Shown: in pieces, positions 1 to 7,723 of the stretch
How the letters are laid out: each line of letters opens with the position of its first letter
Numbering within the stretch: the first letter of the stretch is position 1
Assembly (NCBI GenBank): GCA_949300375.1
Contig: CASGEB010000013.1
Coordinates: 1 to 41,159, forward strand
Reading direction: 5' to 3'
Length of the DNA: 41,159 nucleotides
Source: an uncultured Pseudomonadota bacterium
Lineage (GTDB): Bacteria; Pseudomonadota; Alphaproteobacteria; RF32; CAG-239
Translations under genes and position numbers: made by a program
The notes under the pieces: generated by a model
Databases searched by the model: none
What the model was told of the DNA's origin: nothing
Seen by the model: only the letters and a program-made list of their open reading frames with translations

Positions 1-38
1 GCCAGACCATCTCTCACATAATAGCAAAGGAGTTTTTT

Positions 39-77
39 ATGTGTAAAGCTATAAGCTCTTTGGAACCACGCGCCTAG
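39..77 (+). CDS. possible 12-codon leader-type ORF ending in a hairpin
   Basis: A very short frame (ATG at 39, TAG at 75) is preceded by a strong Shine-Dalgarno AAGGAG six to seven bases upstream. Its last codons and stop lie in a stem-loop: the arms CGCGC (69-73) and GCGCG (77-81) extend, after one mismatch, through AACC/GGTT. The frame reads MCKAISSLEPRA. A good ribosome site on a tiny ORF whose stop sits in a hairpin resembles a leader peptide or attenuator, but no plus-strand gene follows directly, and the part upstream of base 1 is not visible. It may be the tail of a structured element starting outside the window. Low confidence. Confidence 0.25.
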   Translation: MCKAISSLEPRA

Positions 78-96
78 CGCGGGGTTTTCAGAGTAC

Positions 97-124
97 AAAA
101 AATGCCCGATGTTTTTACCGGGCA
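97..124 (-). terminator. intrinsic terminator of the cysteine-rich DUF2769-like gene
   Basis: Inverted repeat TGCCCG (103-108) / CGGGCA (119-124), followed on the minus strand by a run of six T. It lies just downstream of the minus-strand gene ending at 148. Confidence 0.7.
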
Positions 125-147
125 GTTAAAAAGTTTTTTCAGTTCAC

Positions 148-423
148 TTACATTCCGCCGTCTTTCAGGCAATAGTCTTCTTTTTTCAGATTATATTTCT
201 TATGCACCTCGCATTTTTCACAAATGCAGCCCCGGTCTTCATGAATACAGCGGCTATGGTCAAAGGCGCAATACATTCCTTCAAAATGCTCAATATCATC
301 AATCGGCTCCAGCATTTTCAAAAGATTTTCCGGCATATTTTTCATTTTGCAGACCGTTGTATAAGACGGACAATGCAAACATAAACATTCTCGCAGATTT
401 TCCCTTGTTTTTTCTACGCGCAT
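148..423 (-). CDS. small cysteine-rich protein, DUF2769-like
   Basis: A 91-aa protein with about ten cysteines arranged as pairs and spaced singles: C-x-C-x2-C near residue 13, then C25, and a C-terminal cluster around CICEKC. This suggests zinc or iron-sulfur binding, as in DUF2769 proteins; the match is from memory of the cysteine pattern and the N-terminal CLCLHCPSY stretch. No signal peptide or membrane segment is visible, so it is probably cytoplasmic. The ATG at 423 has a good AGGAG seven bases upstream. It has its own terminator and stands 80 bp downstream of acyP on the same strand. The function is unknown. Confidence 0.6.
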   Translation of the reverse strand: MRVEKTRENLRECLCLHCPSYTTVCKMKNMPENLLKMLEPIDDIEHFEGMYCAFDHSRCIHEDRGCICEKCEVHKKYNLKKEDYCLKDGGM

Positions 424-503
424 CCACTTTCTCCTTATCTGATATTGCGATAATTCAAAAATAAGCGCAGAAATGTCTTTTCCAATCTGAACTTATGACT
501 ACA

Positions 504-797
504 TCAAAAGCTGCGCACAAACTTTCCTTCTTCAATCGGAGGCAGCCAGCTGCTGATTCTCCCGACAATAAAAGAAACCCTGTCCACTCTGGCCAAAGGC
601 GGCCCCTTATGACAGGCCAGAATCATGGCATCAATTTTTTCATCTTCCCCGCGCATCAAAATTTCGACCGATCCGTCAGCCGCATTTCTCACCCAGCCGG
701 AAATTCCGCTGATTTCCTCAGCCTTATGAATAGCCCACCAGCGAAAACCAATTCCCTGAACCCGCCCTTCAATTTTTATATAAACTTCTTTTTCCAT
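504..797 (-). CDS. acyP: acylphosphatase
   Basis: Hydrolyses the carboxyl-phosphate bond of acylphosphates in the cytoplasm. From the chosen start the protein is 97 aa, normal for the family. It shows the signature G-R-V-Q-G-I-G-F-R with the phosphate-binding arginine at residue 19, and G-W-V-R-N with the catalytic asparagine at residue 38. An upstream ATG at 824 would add nine residues, but that codon lies in the loop of a perfect 9-bp hairpin and its AAGGAG is only two bases away. The ATG at 797 has AGG nine bases upstream and fits the family length better. It is the last gene of the rluC-asmA-ATP12-acyP run. Confidence 0.9.
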   Translation of the reverse strand: MEKEVYIKIEGRVQGIGFRWWAIHKAEEISGISGWVRNAADGSVEILMRGEDEKIDAMILACHKGPPLARVDRVSFIVGRISSWLPPIEEGKFVRSF

Positions 798-811
798 CTG
801 CTGCAACCTGA

Positions 812-833
812 AAAGGAGCCTCATGGCTCCTTT
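812..833 (-). terminator. 9-bp hairpin between the ATP12 gene and acyP
   Basis: Perfect arms AAAGGAGCC (812-820) and GGCTCCTTT (825-833) with a 4-base loop. On the minus strand it sits right after the ATP12 stop and is followed by TTTTC. It could act as a weak or partial terminator. It also buries the AAGGAG motif in front of the upstream acyP ATG. Confidence 0.45.
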
Positions 834-836
834 AAC

Positions 837-1328
837 TTATTTCAGAAAATCTTCAATTTCATGAAGCTCTTTCTTCAATTCGCTGCGGCGTTTTTCTGCT
901 TCTTCTTCCACGCCCCAGCTTTCGGCCTGCCACAGTTCCTCAAGATAAGCAGCATTAAAAGCCTCATCGGCATTAAGCTTCTTTTTCACCAGCGCAATCG
1001 CCAGCAAAACCGACTTCATATTCAGAGCCGCCACATAAAAAGCGGCAAGCTCTTTGTCGGAAAAACTGTTCAGATAATCCCGCAGTTTCTCTCCTGAAGC
1101 TTTATTTTCGGGAACATCAAGACTTTGCGTCTTAACAAATTTAACGTTCACCTCTTCATTTACCCATTTCAAAATCGGACCCCAGATTTTTTCCTGCCGT
1201 TCAATCAGACCTTTTTCTGGCCCCCAGAACAGCAGCATATCCGTCTGTGAAAAGACGACCAGCCGGTCAATCACATCTTTCCGGCTTTTACCGATTTCAG
1301 TTGTTGCTTTTTCCAAATAACTGATCAT
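837..1328 (-). CDS. ATP12-family F1-ATPase assembly chaperone, short form
   Basis: ATP12 proteins bind the F1 alpha subunit during ATP synthase assembly in alphaproteobacteria and mitochondria. The 163-aa product matches the C-terminal ATP12 domain: a TDML(L)F-W block, then E-R-Q-E-x-I-W-G-P-I-L-x-W, an ALNMKSVLLAIAL helix and the YLEELWQAESWG block. Usual family length is about 240 aa. The N-terminal beta-rich domain of roughly 75 residues is absent, and there is no room for it because the asmA stop lies 12 bp upstream. The start has GAGGG seven bases upstream. The F0 operon lies elsewhere in this window. Either a natural minimal ATP12 or a truncation. Confidence 0.8.
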   Translation of the reverse strand: MISYLEKATTEIGKSRKDVIDRLVVFSQTDMLLFWGPEKGLIERQEKIWGPILKWVNEEVNVKFVKTQSLDVPENKASGEKLRDYLNSFSDKELAAFYVAALNMKSVLLAIALVKKKLNADEAFNAAYLEELWQAESWGVEEEAEKRRSELKKELHEIEDFLK

Positions 1329-1339
1329 ACGTTAGCCCT

Positions 1340-3478
1340 CTATTTTTTGCCGCTCAAAATCCCGAGAATATCCTTTGCGGCGCCTTTAATATCTTTCACG
1401 CTGTCATTAATAGCCTTCTGGGTATCCTGATAAACATCTTGTGTTGCCTGAGAAGCCTTGGACGGCGCCGGAAAACGGCTCTGATAAGGCGTCCCTGCCA
1501 AAGCCGTATAACACGGCGAACTATCGGCATCCAAAACCAGTTTAGATCCCAAATAAGCCGTTCCGCCGGTAGCAGCCACACCGATAAGCGCCTGAACAGC
1601 CTGTGCATCATCCAGCGCAATTTTTGGATTGGTAAGCGTTCCTTTGATTTTGATAAAAGAAGACAAAGCCTGAGCCAGATTCGCGTCAACGACTTTGCCG
1701 GAAAAAGGCCGGAGGCTGAAGTCAATATCATCATTAACCAAGTTAATACTGCCGTCGCTGACCAGATTCAACTGCTCGGCATTCAGAGCAATCCCTTTCG
1801 GGAACACGGCCTTGCCGCCGCTAAGATCAGCCCGCACAACCGCACAAGTCATATTGACATTCCGCACCTTGTCCGATGACAAATTCAGTGTGTTCAACAA
1901 TTGGGTAATAAAATTACCGCTCAGAAAATCAAGCTTTCCGGTCTGGATAACGCTCTCTCCGGCAATGGCGATAACCCTTCCGTTCAGATTGTTAACCAGC
2001 TGGCGATATGTTTTTCCGGCTCCTGATAAATTAATGTCCAAATCCAGATTCCCGCCGGAAACAATTCCAAAATCCTTGCTGTCTTTAACCATAAAATCCT
2101 GATGCAGATTTTGCAGTTTCATATCATTGCTTGTCAGCGTCACCGACACATTGTCGTTAGCCGCGTTGGCGCTTAAAGCCGCTTCGATTTTACCGCCGCC
2201 GAAATCAAGCGTCAGTGGATTCACGTTTAGCAAACCGTTCTGCAAGCGAGCCGTAACCAAAACATTATCCGCCTGCATGGACTGATCAATAATCAACTGC
2301 CCGACACTCAGTTTGGCCTCGGCATTAACGGTTTTTAACAGCTCAAACGGAATGGCCTCATCCGGTACCAACTCGCTGGCATGCGCCGATGCAATCAGAA
2401 CCGGCATTTGCCAGGCCGTATTGCTGTTTTTGGAGAAATTCATCAAATTGATTTTATCGCTCTTTAAATCCGCCCAAATCATCGGAACCGTTCCGGCAAT
2501 ATTTGCCTTAACCTGGCCGGCAATCATATTGTCCACCACATTCAGGCTGGAAATATCGGCCGTAATTTCCTTCAAATCACCGGAAACTGCCGCTATCAGT
2601 GTTGTTTCGGGCGCATTAAAATTCCCGGCCGGATTATACAAATTAACATTCAAGCCAAAGCTCAGATTTTTCAACACATTCTGCAAAGCGCCGTCAATTT
2701 TTAAATCAACACCATAAGCCTGAACAGCTGCTTTGACCGGAAAACTCCTTTCTCCGCTCAACAGCGAATTAACTGATCCGACGGTCATTTCGCCGGCAAT
2801 ATTCTGCTGATTGTAAACCACATCAAAAGTCAGATTGATATTGCTGTCCATACTGGCGGCATTCATCGCAATCTTATTTACTGTTACATCTATATTTTGA
2901 TTGTTTTTCAAATTGCTGTATTTCACAACCGCATTTTCAATAACCACATCTTTCGCGGCAAAACCGGCCAAGACCGCTGCCCCGCTGTTAACTTCAGTTC
3001 CGCTTTTTGCCGGTTCAGTATTCCCGGTCGATGCATTTTCCGCCGGTTTGTCTGCCGTTTTCGCCGTGCTGTCTCCGGCAGGCAGCTCCAGCATCCAGTT
3101 TTGCTTACCCTCGGCATTTTCCGTCAGAAAAATTTCGGTATTCAGCAACGCAATCTTATCAATAACAACTTGTTTTTTCAAAAGCGGCAAAATGGAAAGT
3201 TTAACCTCCAGCTCTCCGATTCTCACCATCTCCGGCTCGGTTGCCCAAGCCGCATTTGCCATCGTAACATCATTCAAAATCAATGTCGGCGTCAAAGAAA
3301 TCCCGAGCGACGCATTTCCGATTGTCACTTCACGCCCGGTTTCTTTCAAAGCCAGTTCGGTAACATAAGGCTTATATTTGTTCAAATCGAAGGTCTTAAT
3401 AAAAATAAACCCGCCGACCAGAACGATAATCACCAATGTGAGCACAACGCCCAGCAAAATTTTTAATAACTTGACCAT
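1340..3478 (-). CDS. asmA: AsmA-family inner-membrane-anchored periplasmic protein
   Basis: AsmA-like proteins are long bridge-like periplasmic proteins with an N-terminal membrane anchor, tied to outer-membrane lipid and protein homeostasis. This 712-aa protein starts with one hydrophobic helix (about residues 5-28), followed by the typical F-D-L-N-K-Y-K-P segment, repeated beta-strand-rich blocks, an Ala/Thr/Ser-rich low-complexity insert around 120-165, and an AsmA C-terminal region (about 460-640) with SGGNLDLDINLSG and a LNGRVIAIAG-type block. AAGGAG seven bases upstream supports the ATG at 3478. It begins four bases after the rluC stop, so the two are probably co-transcribed. Paralogues such as YhjG-type AsmA proteins cannot be told apart from sequence alone. 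Confidence 0.85.
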   Translation of the reverse strand: MVKLLKILLGVVLTLVIIVLVGGFIFIKTFDLNKYKPYVTELALKETGREVTIGNASLGISLTPTLILNDVTMANAAWATEPEMVRIGELEVKLSILPLLKKQVVIDKIALLNTEIFLTENAEGKQNWMLELPAGDSTAKTADKPAENASTGNTEPAKSGTEVNSGAAVLAGFAAKDVVIENAVVKYSNLKNNQNIDVTVNKIAMNAASMDSNINLTFDVVYNQQNIAGEMTVGSVNSLLSGERSFPVKAAVQAYGVDLKIDGALQNVLKNLSFGLNVNLYNPAGNFNAPETTLIAAVSGDLKEITADISSLNVVDNMIAGQVKANIAGTVPMIWADLKSDKINLMNFSKNSNTAWQMPVLIASAHASELVPDEAIPFELLKTVNAEAKLSVGQLIIDQSMQADNVLVTARLQNGLLNVNPLTLDFGGGKIEAALSANAANDNVSVTLTSNDMKLQNLHQDFMVKDSKDFGIVSGGNLDLDINLSGAGKTYRQLVNNLNGRVIAIAGESVIQTGKLDFLSGNFITQLLNTLNLSSDKVRNVNMTCAVVRADLSGGKAVFPKGIALNAEQLNLVSDGSINLVNDDIDFSLRPFSGKVVDANLAQALSSFIKIKGTLTNPKIALDDAQAVQALIGVAATGGTAYLGSKLVLDADSSPCYTALAGTPYQSRFPAPSKASQATQDVYQDTQKAINDSVKDIKGAAKDILGILSGKK

Positions 3479-3482
3479 TACG

Positions 3483-4415
3483 TTACTCCTTGAAATTTAT
3501 ACCCAAATTGTTGAGACTTTTGCGAAAATGCTCCGGCAAAGGTGCCGAAACAACCATTTTTTTATTATATAGGTACGATAAATCAATTTTGTATGCGTGT
3601 AAATGAAGTTTATCGCTTATATTGGATAACCGCACCCGTTCCCTGCCGAAATATTTATCATCCCCGGCAATCGGCGTTCCCAGATACTCCAGATGTGCGC
3701 GGATTTGGTGCGTCCTTCCGGTCAGCGGCCACGCCTCAACCAACGTAAACTTATCGCCCAGCGCATCCAGAACCTGATACACCGTCTCTGCCGGTTTTCC
3801 CCCTTCCGTAACCATAACCTTTTCGCCGATTTTCTCAAGCGGGGCATTAATCACGCCGTTCATCAGCTTTGGACAGCCGCGCACCAGCGCAAGATACGTT
3901 TTTTGCAAACTATGCTCACGAAAAGCTTTTGTCAGCAAATCAGCATATTTGCGGTTCCGCGCCAACACCAACACGCCGCTGGTATTCTTGTCAATCCGGT
4001 GTACCAGCTTTGGCTTTTCGTCTTTTTCAAATTTCAGTGCTTCCAACATCCCGTCAATATGAAAACCGGTATTTGTCCCGCCCTGCACCGCAACTCCGGA
4101 TGGTTTGTTCAAAACCAGAATGTTATCATCCTTATAAATAACCATACTCAAAATAAAATCTGCATCTTTTTTGCTGATTTTGTTTTGCTTCGGCGCCTCT
4201 GCCTCAGCCAGATGCAGCGGTGGAATTCTGACTTCGGAACCCGCCGCAAGTTTCAATGACGTTTCGGCTCTTTTACCGTCAACCTTAATCTGCTTCGTCC
4301 GCAAAAGTTTCTGCAGATGTCCGAGGCTGAGCTTGGGATAATATTTCATAAACCAGCGGTTCAGACGCATCCCGTCATCACTTTCTTTAACTTTTATAAT
4401 TTCCACTCCGGACAT
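3483..4415 (-). CDS. rluC: 23S rRNA pseudouridine synthase, RluC/RluD family
   Basis: Converts uridines to pseudouridine in 23S rRNA. The 310-aa protein has an N-terminal S4 RNA-binding domain (about residues 14-70, with RLNRWFMKYYPKLSLGHLQKLLR-type helices) and an RsuA/RluC/D catalytic domain. The catalytic aspartate is D142 in H-R-I-D-K-N-T-S-G. A G-R-T-H-Q-I-R-A-H block follows near 235. The length and S4 domain fit RluC better than RluA. The start has GGAAAGGA upstream. It is the first gene of a four-gene minus-strand operon. Confidence 0.9.
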   Translation of the reverse strand: MSGVEIIKVKESDDGMRLNRWFMKYYPKLSLGHLQKLLRTKQIKVDGKRAETSLKLAAGSEVRIPPLHLAEAEAPKQNKISKKDADFILSMVIYKDDNILVLNKPSGVAVQGGTNTGFHIDGMLEALKFEKDEKPKLVHRIDKNTSGVLVLARNRKYADLLTKAFREHSLQKTYLALVRGCPKLMNGVINAPLEKIGEKVMVTEGGKPAETVYQVLDALGDKFTLVEAWPLTGRTHQIRAHLEYLGTPIAGDDKYFGRERVRLSNISDKLHLHAYKIDLSYLYNKKMVVSAPLPEHFRKSLNNLGINFKE

Positions 4416-4483
4416 ATTGTTTCCTTTCCAAAACTATTCGGAGTTTAACGGAACAACGCCAAAAACACAAGGAATTTAAACCC

Positions 4484-4513
4484 AAAAAACGCGAATTTTC
4501 ATCCGCGTTTTTT
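4484..4513 (-). terminator. bidirectional-looking intrinsic terminator
   Basis: Stem AAAACGCG (4486-4493) / CGCGTTTT (4504-4511) with a 10-base loop and A/T runs on both sides. It sits 3' of the 70-aa gene and 5' of rluC on the minus strand. Confidence 0.7.
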
Positions 4514-4524
4514 ACAGTTCTTTT

Positions 4525-4737
4525 TCATCTCTTTTTCATCGCCTTACGAGCCTGCTCTCCTCTCTCCCGTCTGGAAATTTTTTTTGGCAAAACCATATTT
4601 TCATCCGGTTTACGTTCAAAAAGCCTGTCTCCGGATGGAAAAATTCCATACTCATCTTTCAAAATACGGAGCAAATCCACGGCTTCCTTGGTCGCTTGCG
4701 AAAGCAACTCTTCTGCTAAATTTTTTAAATCTGCCAT
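4525..4737 (-). CDS. hypothetical 70-aa charged protein
   Basis: Not recognised. It is a highly charged, mostly alpha-helical protein with an acidic and leucine-rich N-terminal half (about residues 4-30) and a strongly basic tail rich in Lys and Arg (about 50-70). There is no signal peptide or membrane segment. It stands alone on the minus strand between rarA and rluC and is followed 12 bp later by a clear terminator, which supports it as a real gene. The basic tail would suit nucleic-acid or ribosome binding, but that is only a guess. Confidence 0.55.
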   Translation of the reverse strand: MADLKNLAEELLSQATKEAVDLLRILKDEYGIFPSGDRLFERKPDENMVLPKKISRRERGEQARKAMKKR

Positions 4738-4848
4738 AAAAATATTTCTATATTAATAATTTGTTTTCATCCAAAATCTAACATTTCAAATCTCCGCTGT
4801 CAAATCAAAAAGCTCCAAAGCTTAACCGACACCGGCTAAAACCCCCGC

Positions 4849-6168
4849 TTAAGTATCCTCAATCCCTTTTTTCTTTTGCTTTTCTCGGCGCAAATTGTCA
4901 AAATAATCCACCCGGCGCTTGATTTCACGCTCAAATCCGCGTTCTACCGGATGATACAGCTTAACCCGCTTAACCCCGTCCGGAAAATAATTGGCACCGG
5001 AAAATCCGTCTTCCGTATCGGGATCATATTCATAGCCTTCACTGTACCCGAGCTGTTTCATAAGCTTCGTCGGCGCATTCAAAATATTTTTCGGCGGCAT
5101 CAGCGAACCGGTCTTGCGTGCCAAATCTTTGGCGGCATACATTGCCTTATACACGCCGACCGACTTTGGCGCCGTCGCCAGATAAGCCGTCAGCTGAAAC
5201 ACGGCCAAATCCCCCTCCGGCGACCCTAAACGGTCATAAGTCTCCCAACAGGCAATCGCCTGCGTAACCGCGTTCGGATCGGCCAGTGAAACGTCTTCCA
5301 CCGCAAAGCGGGTCAACCGCCGCAGAATATACTTCGGGTCTTCGCCGGCTTCAATCATCCGCGCCACCCAGTACAAAGCCGCATCCACATCCGTACCGCG
5401 CAAAGACTTATGCACGGCAGAAATCAGATTATAATGCCCGTCGCGACCCTTATCATAAACCGGCGCCCGTGAACGAATAATCTTGACGATGCTGTCCTTG
5501 TCAAATACTTCGCCCGGTTGGGCATAGGCCCAGACGCTTTCCGCCAGATTTAAAATATAGCGCCCGTCGCCGTCGGCGGTTTCTTTCATAAAACGGCGCG
5601 CCTCGTCATCCACCGGCAGCTTTTTGCCCAATTCGCGTTCAGCCCGCTGCAAAAGCTCTTCAAAATTTTCTTCATTCAGCCGGTTCAACACAAAAACCTG
5701 ACACCGCGACAAAAGCGCCGCATTCAGTTCAAAAGACGGATTCTCCGTTGTCGCGCCGACCAGAATAATTGTTCCGTCTTCCACATAAGGCAGAAAACCG
5801 TCTTGCTGCGACTTGTTAAACCTGTGGATTTCGTCAACAAACAAAAGCGTGCCTTTACCCTGATTTGCCCGCCGCTCCTGCGCATAGGTAAATACCCTTT
5901 TCAAATCGGCCACACCGGAAAAAACGGCGGAAATCTGCTCAAAATAAAGATTGGTATGTTCGGCAATCAGACGCGCAATCGTCGTTTTGCCGCAGCCAGG
6001 CGGACCCCAGAGAATAAAAGACGTAATCTTGCCGGATTTAATCATCCGTCCGAGCGGGGCATCGTCGCCGACAATATGATCCTGCCCCACAACTTCTTTC
6101 AAAGTCCGCGGGCGCAGCCGGTCAGCCAATGGCCGTTTCACTTGTGACGAAAACAGCGTGTCTTCCAT
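4849..6168 (-). CDS. rarA: replication-associated recombination protein A (AAA+ ATPase)
   Basis: RarA/MgsA acts at stalled replication forks with SSB and the recombination machinery. The 439-aa protein has the AAA+ core: Walker A G-P-P-G-C-G-K-T (about residues 55-62), Walker B V-D-E-I-H (111-115), a sensor-1-type GATTENPSF block, and the C-terminal tetramerisation region with SLRGTDVDAALYW and the GYxYxxxxxxxxxxxxYfPd block near the end. Length and motif order are normal. It is transcribed alone; the weak GGGAAA in front of the ATG at 6168 is the only ribosome site visible. Confidence 0.95.
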   Translation of the reverse strand: MEDTLFSSQVKRPLADRLRPRTLKEVVGQDHIVGDDAPLGRMIKSGKITSFILWGPPGCGKTTIARLIAEHTNLYFEQISAVFSGVADLKRVFTYAQERRANQGKGTLLFVDEIHRFNKSQQDGFLPYVEDGTIILVGATTENPSFELNAALLSRCQVFVLNRLNEENFEELLQRAERELGKKLPVDDEARRFMKETADGDGRYILNLAESVWAYAQPGEVFDKDSIVKIIRSRAPVYDKGRDGHYNLISAVHKSLRGTDVDAALYWVARMIEAGEDPKYILRRLTRFAVEDVSLADPNAVTQAIACWETYDRLGSPEGDLAVFQLTAYLATAPKSVGVYKAMYAAKDLARKTGSLMPPKNILNAPTKLMKQLGYSEGYEYDPDTEDGFSGANYFPDGVKRVKLYHPVERGFEREIKRRVDYFDNLRREKQKKKGIEDT

Positions 6169-6330
6169 TTTCCCAATCGATTCTTAAAATTCAAACTGCA
6201 CCTATCATAAACAAATATTCAAAAATTAACAGCACAAATTTTACCGCGCGGAGTCTTTTTTTGCACGCCATTGGCCGGAAACTTCCCGTTTTGCATTTTA
6301 TCTATACTGTTTTCTTCTCTTATAACATAC

Positions 6331-6368
6331 AAAAAAACGCTCTTTTCCACAACAGCATGAGCGTTTTT
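6331..6368 (-). terminator. intrinsic terminator of the pentapeptide-repeat gene
   Basis: Stem AACGCTC (6336-6342) / GAGCGTT (6359-6365), followed on the minus strand by a run of T (6331-6337 read in reverse). Located 20 bp past the gene's stop. Confidence 0.7.
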
Positions 6369-6388
6369 CGGTCAATATTTCAACCACG

Positions 6389-7648
6389 TTATGAACGGGT
6401 ATTTCCCATTGACGATTTTATTCTTCCAAGCGTCGCCGCATCAAATTCCTGCCCTTTGATACGCACTTTCTTTTTTTCTTTCACTTCTTTTTTCTGGGGC
6501 TGAATTTCTTTTTCAATTGTTTTTTCTTCCGGTCCCCGCACGACGGCATTTTCTTTTTTCTTTTCTTTTTCCTGTTTCATCTGCTCAAGAGCTTCGCGTT
6601 TTCTGGCTTCAATAACCTCACGCAGTTCGGCATTGTGCGATTTTTCTTTATCCGCCTTTTCTTTTTGTATCTCCGCCACAATCTCTGCATCCGTCGGTTC
6701 CGGCGCTTGACCGTACCCCATTTTTTGCATAAGTTTCTGCCCCATTTTCATCATGTCTGAAATTTTGGTGCCTTTCATTTTTGTCGTATCAATTACGCCA
6801 AACTCTTTTCGATTATTGAAAAAATCTTCAAAATCAATATTCCAGCCTTTCTTTTGAGCCTTGTTCTTAGGAGCCAGCAGCATTTTCATCTCGGCCGGCG
6901 TCGGAGCTCTCCCCAAAGCCTGGGCTATCTGCTCCGGCGTAATAATACACTGGCTCAGGTCAAGCCCCCACAAATCCACTCCTGTCAAATTGCAGCCGGT
7001 AAAATCAACGCCGCGCAAATCAACCTTGCTCAAATCGATTCTGGACAAGTCCAAAAGCGTCAGATTCAAAAGCGTCAGCTTGAGCTTGTGCGGATAATAT
7101 TTTGCCAGAAACTCTATTAAAGTCTGAAAATCTTCCAACGCCCAATCATCAATTTTAATGTCCAGCAAAATGGCGTCTTCAATATCAATATCTTCAAACT
7201 TAATGCCGGAAAGATTGGCGCCGGTAAAATTGGTATTTTTCAAAACGGCGCCTGACAAAACCGCCCCGGTCAGATCGGCGCCGGAAAGATTGGCGCCGCT
7301 GAGGTTGGAACCGGAAAAATCAACGCCGCGCAAATTAGCCCCCGACAAATCCGTTCCGCTTAAATCCGCACAGGAGAAATTGGCGTTTTCCAGATTCTCG
7401 CCGGCAAAATTTCCGTCTTCCAGCTTTTTGCCTGAAAATTCAATTTTTGAAAGCGGCTGATATATCCTCTCTTCCGCCTTGCGGGCGCCGGGATTAGGCT
7501 TCGTTGCCGAAACGGCGCTCCACTCAAACACCATTCCGTCATCGTCCGGTGTATCTGAAGCCGAGCGCTCATAAGCTACTTTTGAACTCTGAATTTTCTG
7601 CTTCAGAGTTTCTAAACTTTTCTTCTCTGTGTCCTCATTATTACTCAT
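6389..7648 (-). CDS. pentapeptide-repeat protein with charged C-terminal tail
   Basis: A 419-aa protein carrying A(D/N)LSG-type five-residue repeats in two blocks, about residues 70-165 and 190-234. Such repeats fold into a right-handed square beta-helix. The blocks are separated by a non-repeat segment containing W169. After residue 300 the sequence is very rich in Lys and Glu and is predicted to be helical or coiled. No signal peptide is present, so it is probably cytoplasmic. Some pentapeptide proteins mimic DNA and protect gyrase, but many have unknown roles and nothing here decides this. It lies 75 bp downstream of the SPOR lipoprotein gene on the same strand. Confidence 0.85.
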   Translation of the reverse strand: MSNNEDTEKKSLETLKQKIQSSKVAYERSASDTPDDDGMVFEWSAVSATKPNPGARKAEERIYQPLSKIEFSGKKLEDGNFAGENLENANFSCADLSGTDLSGANLRGVDFSGSNLSGANLSGADLTGAVLSGAVLKNTNFTGANLSGIKFEDIDIEDAILLDIKIDDWALEDFQTLIEFLAKYYPHKLKLTLLNLTLLDLSRIDLSKVDLRGVDFTGCNLTGVDLWGLDLSQCIITPEQIAQALGRAPTPAEMKMLLAPKNKAQKKGWNIDFEDFFNNRKEFGVIDTTKMKGTKISDMMKMGQKLMQKMGYGQAPEPTDAEIVAEIQKEKADKEKSHNAELREVIEARKREALEQMKQEKEKKKENAVVRGPEEKTIEKEIQPQKKEVKEKKKVRIKGQEFDAATLGRIKSSMGNTRS

Positions 7649-7723
7649 TGCTTCAGCCTGTTTTTTCCTAAATAGACATTTTTGTCATCATATCCCGAAT
7701 TTCAGTCTTTTGCAAGATTAAAA

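Noticed and set aside
2897-3466. Long plus-strand open frames antisense to asmA
   Set aside because: They are shadows of the asmA codon pattern, without ribosome sites or domain-like sequence; asmA itself is clear.
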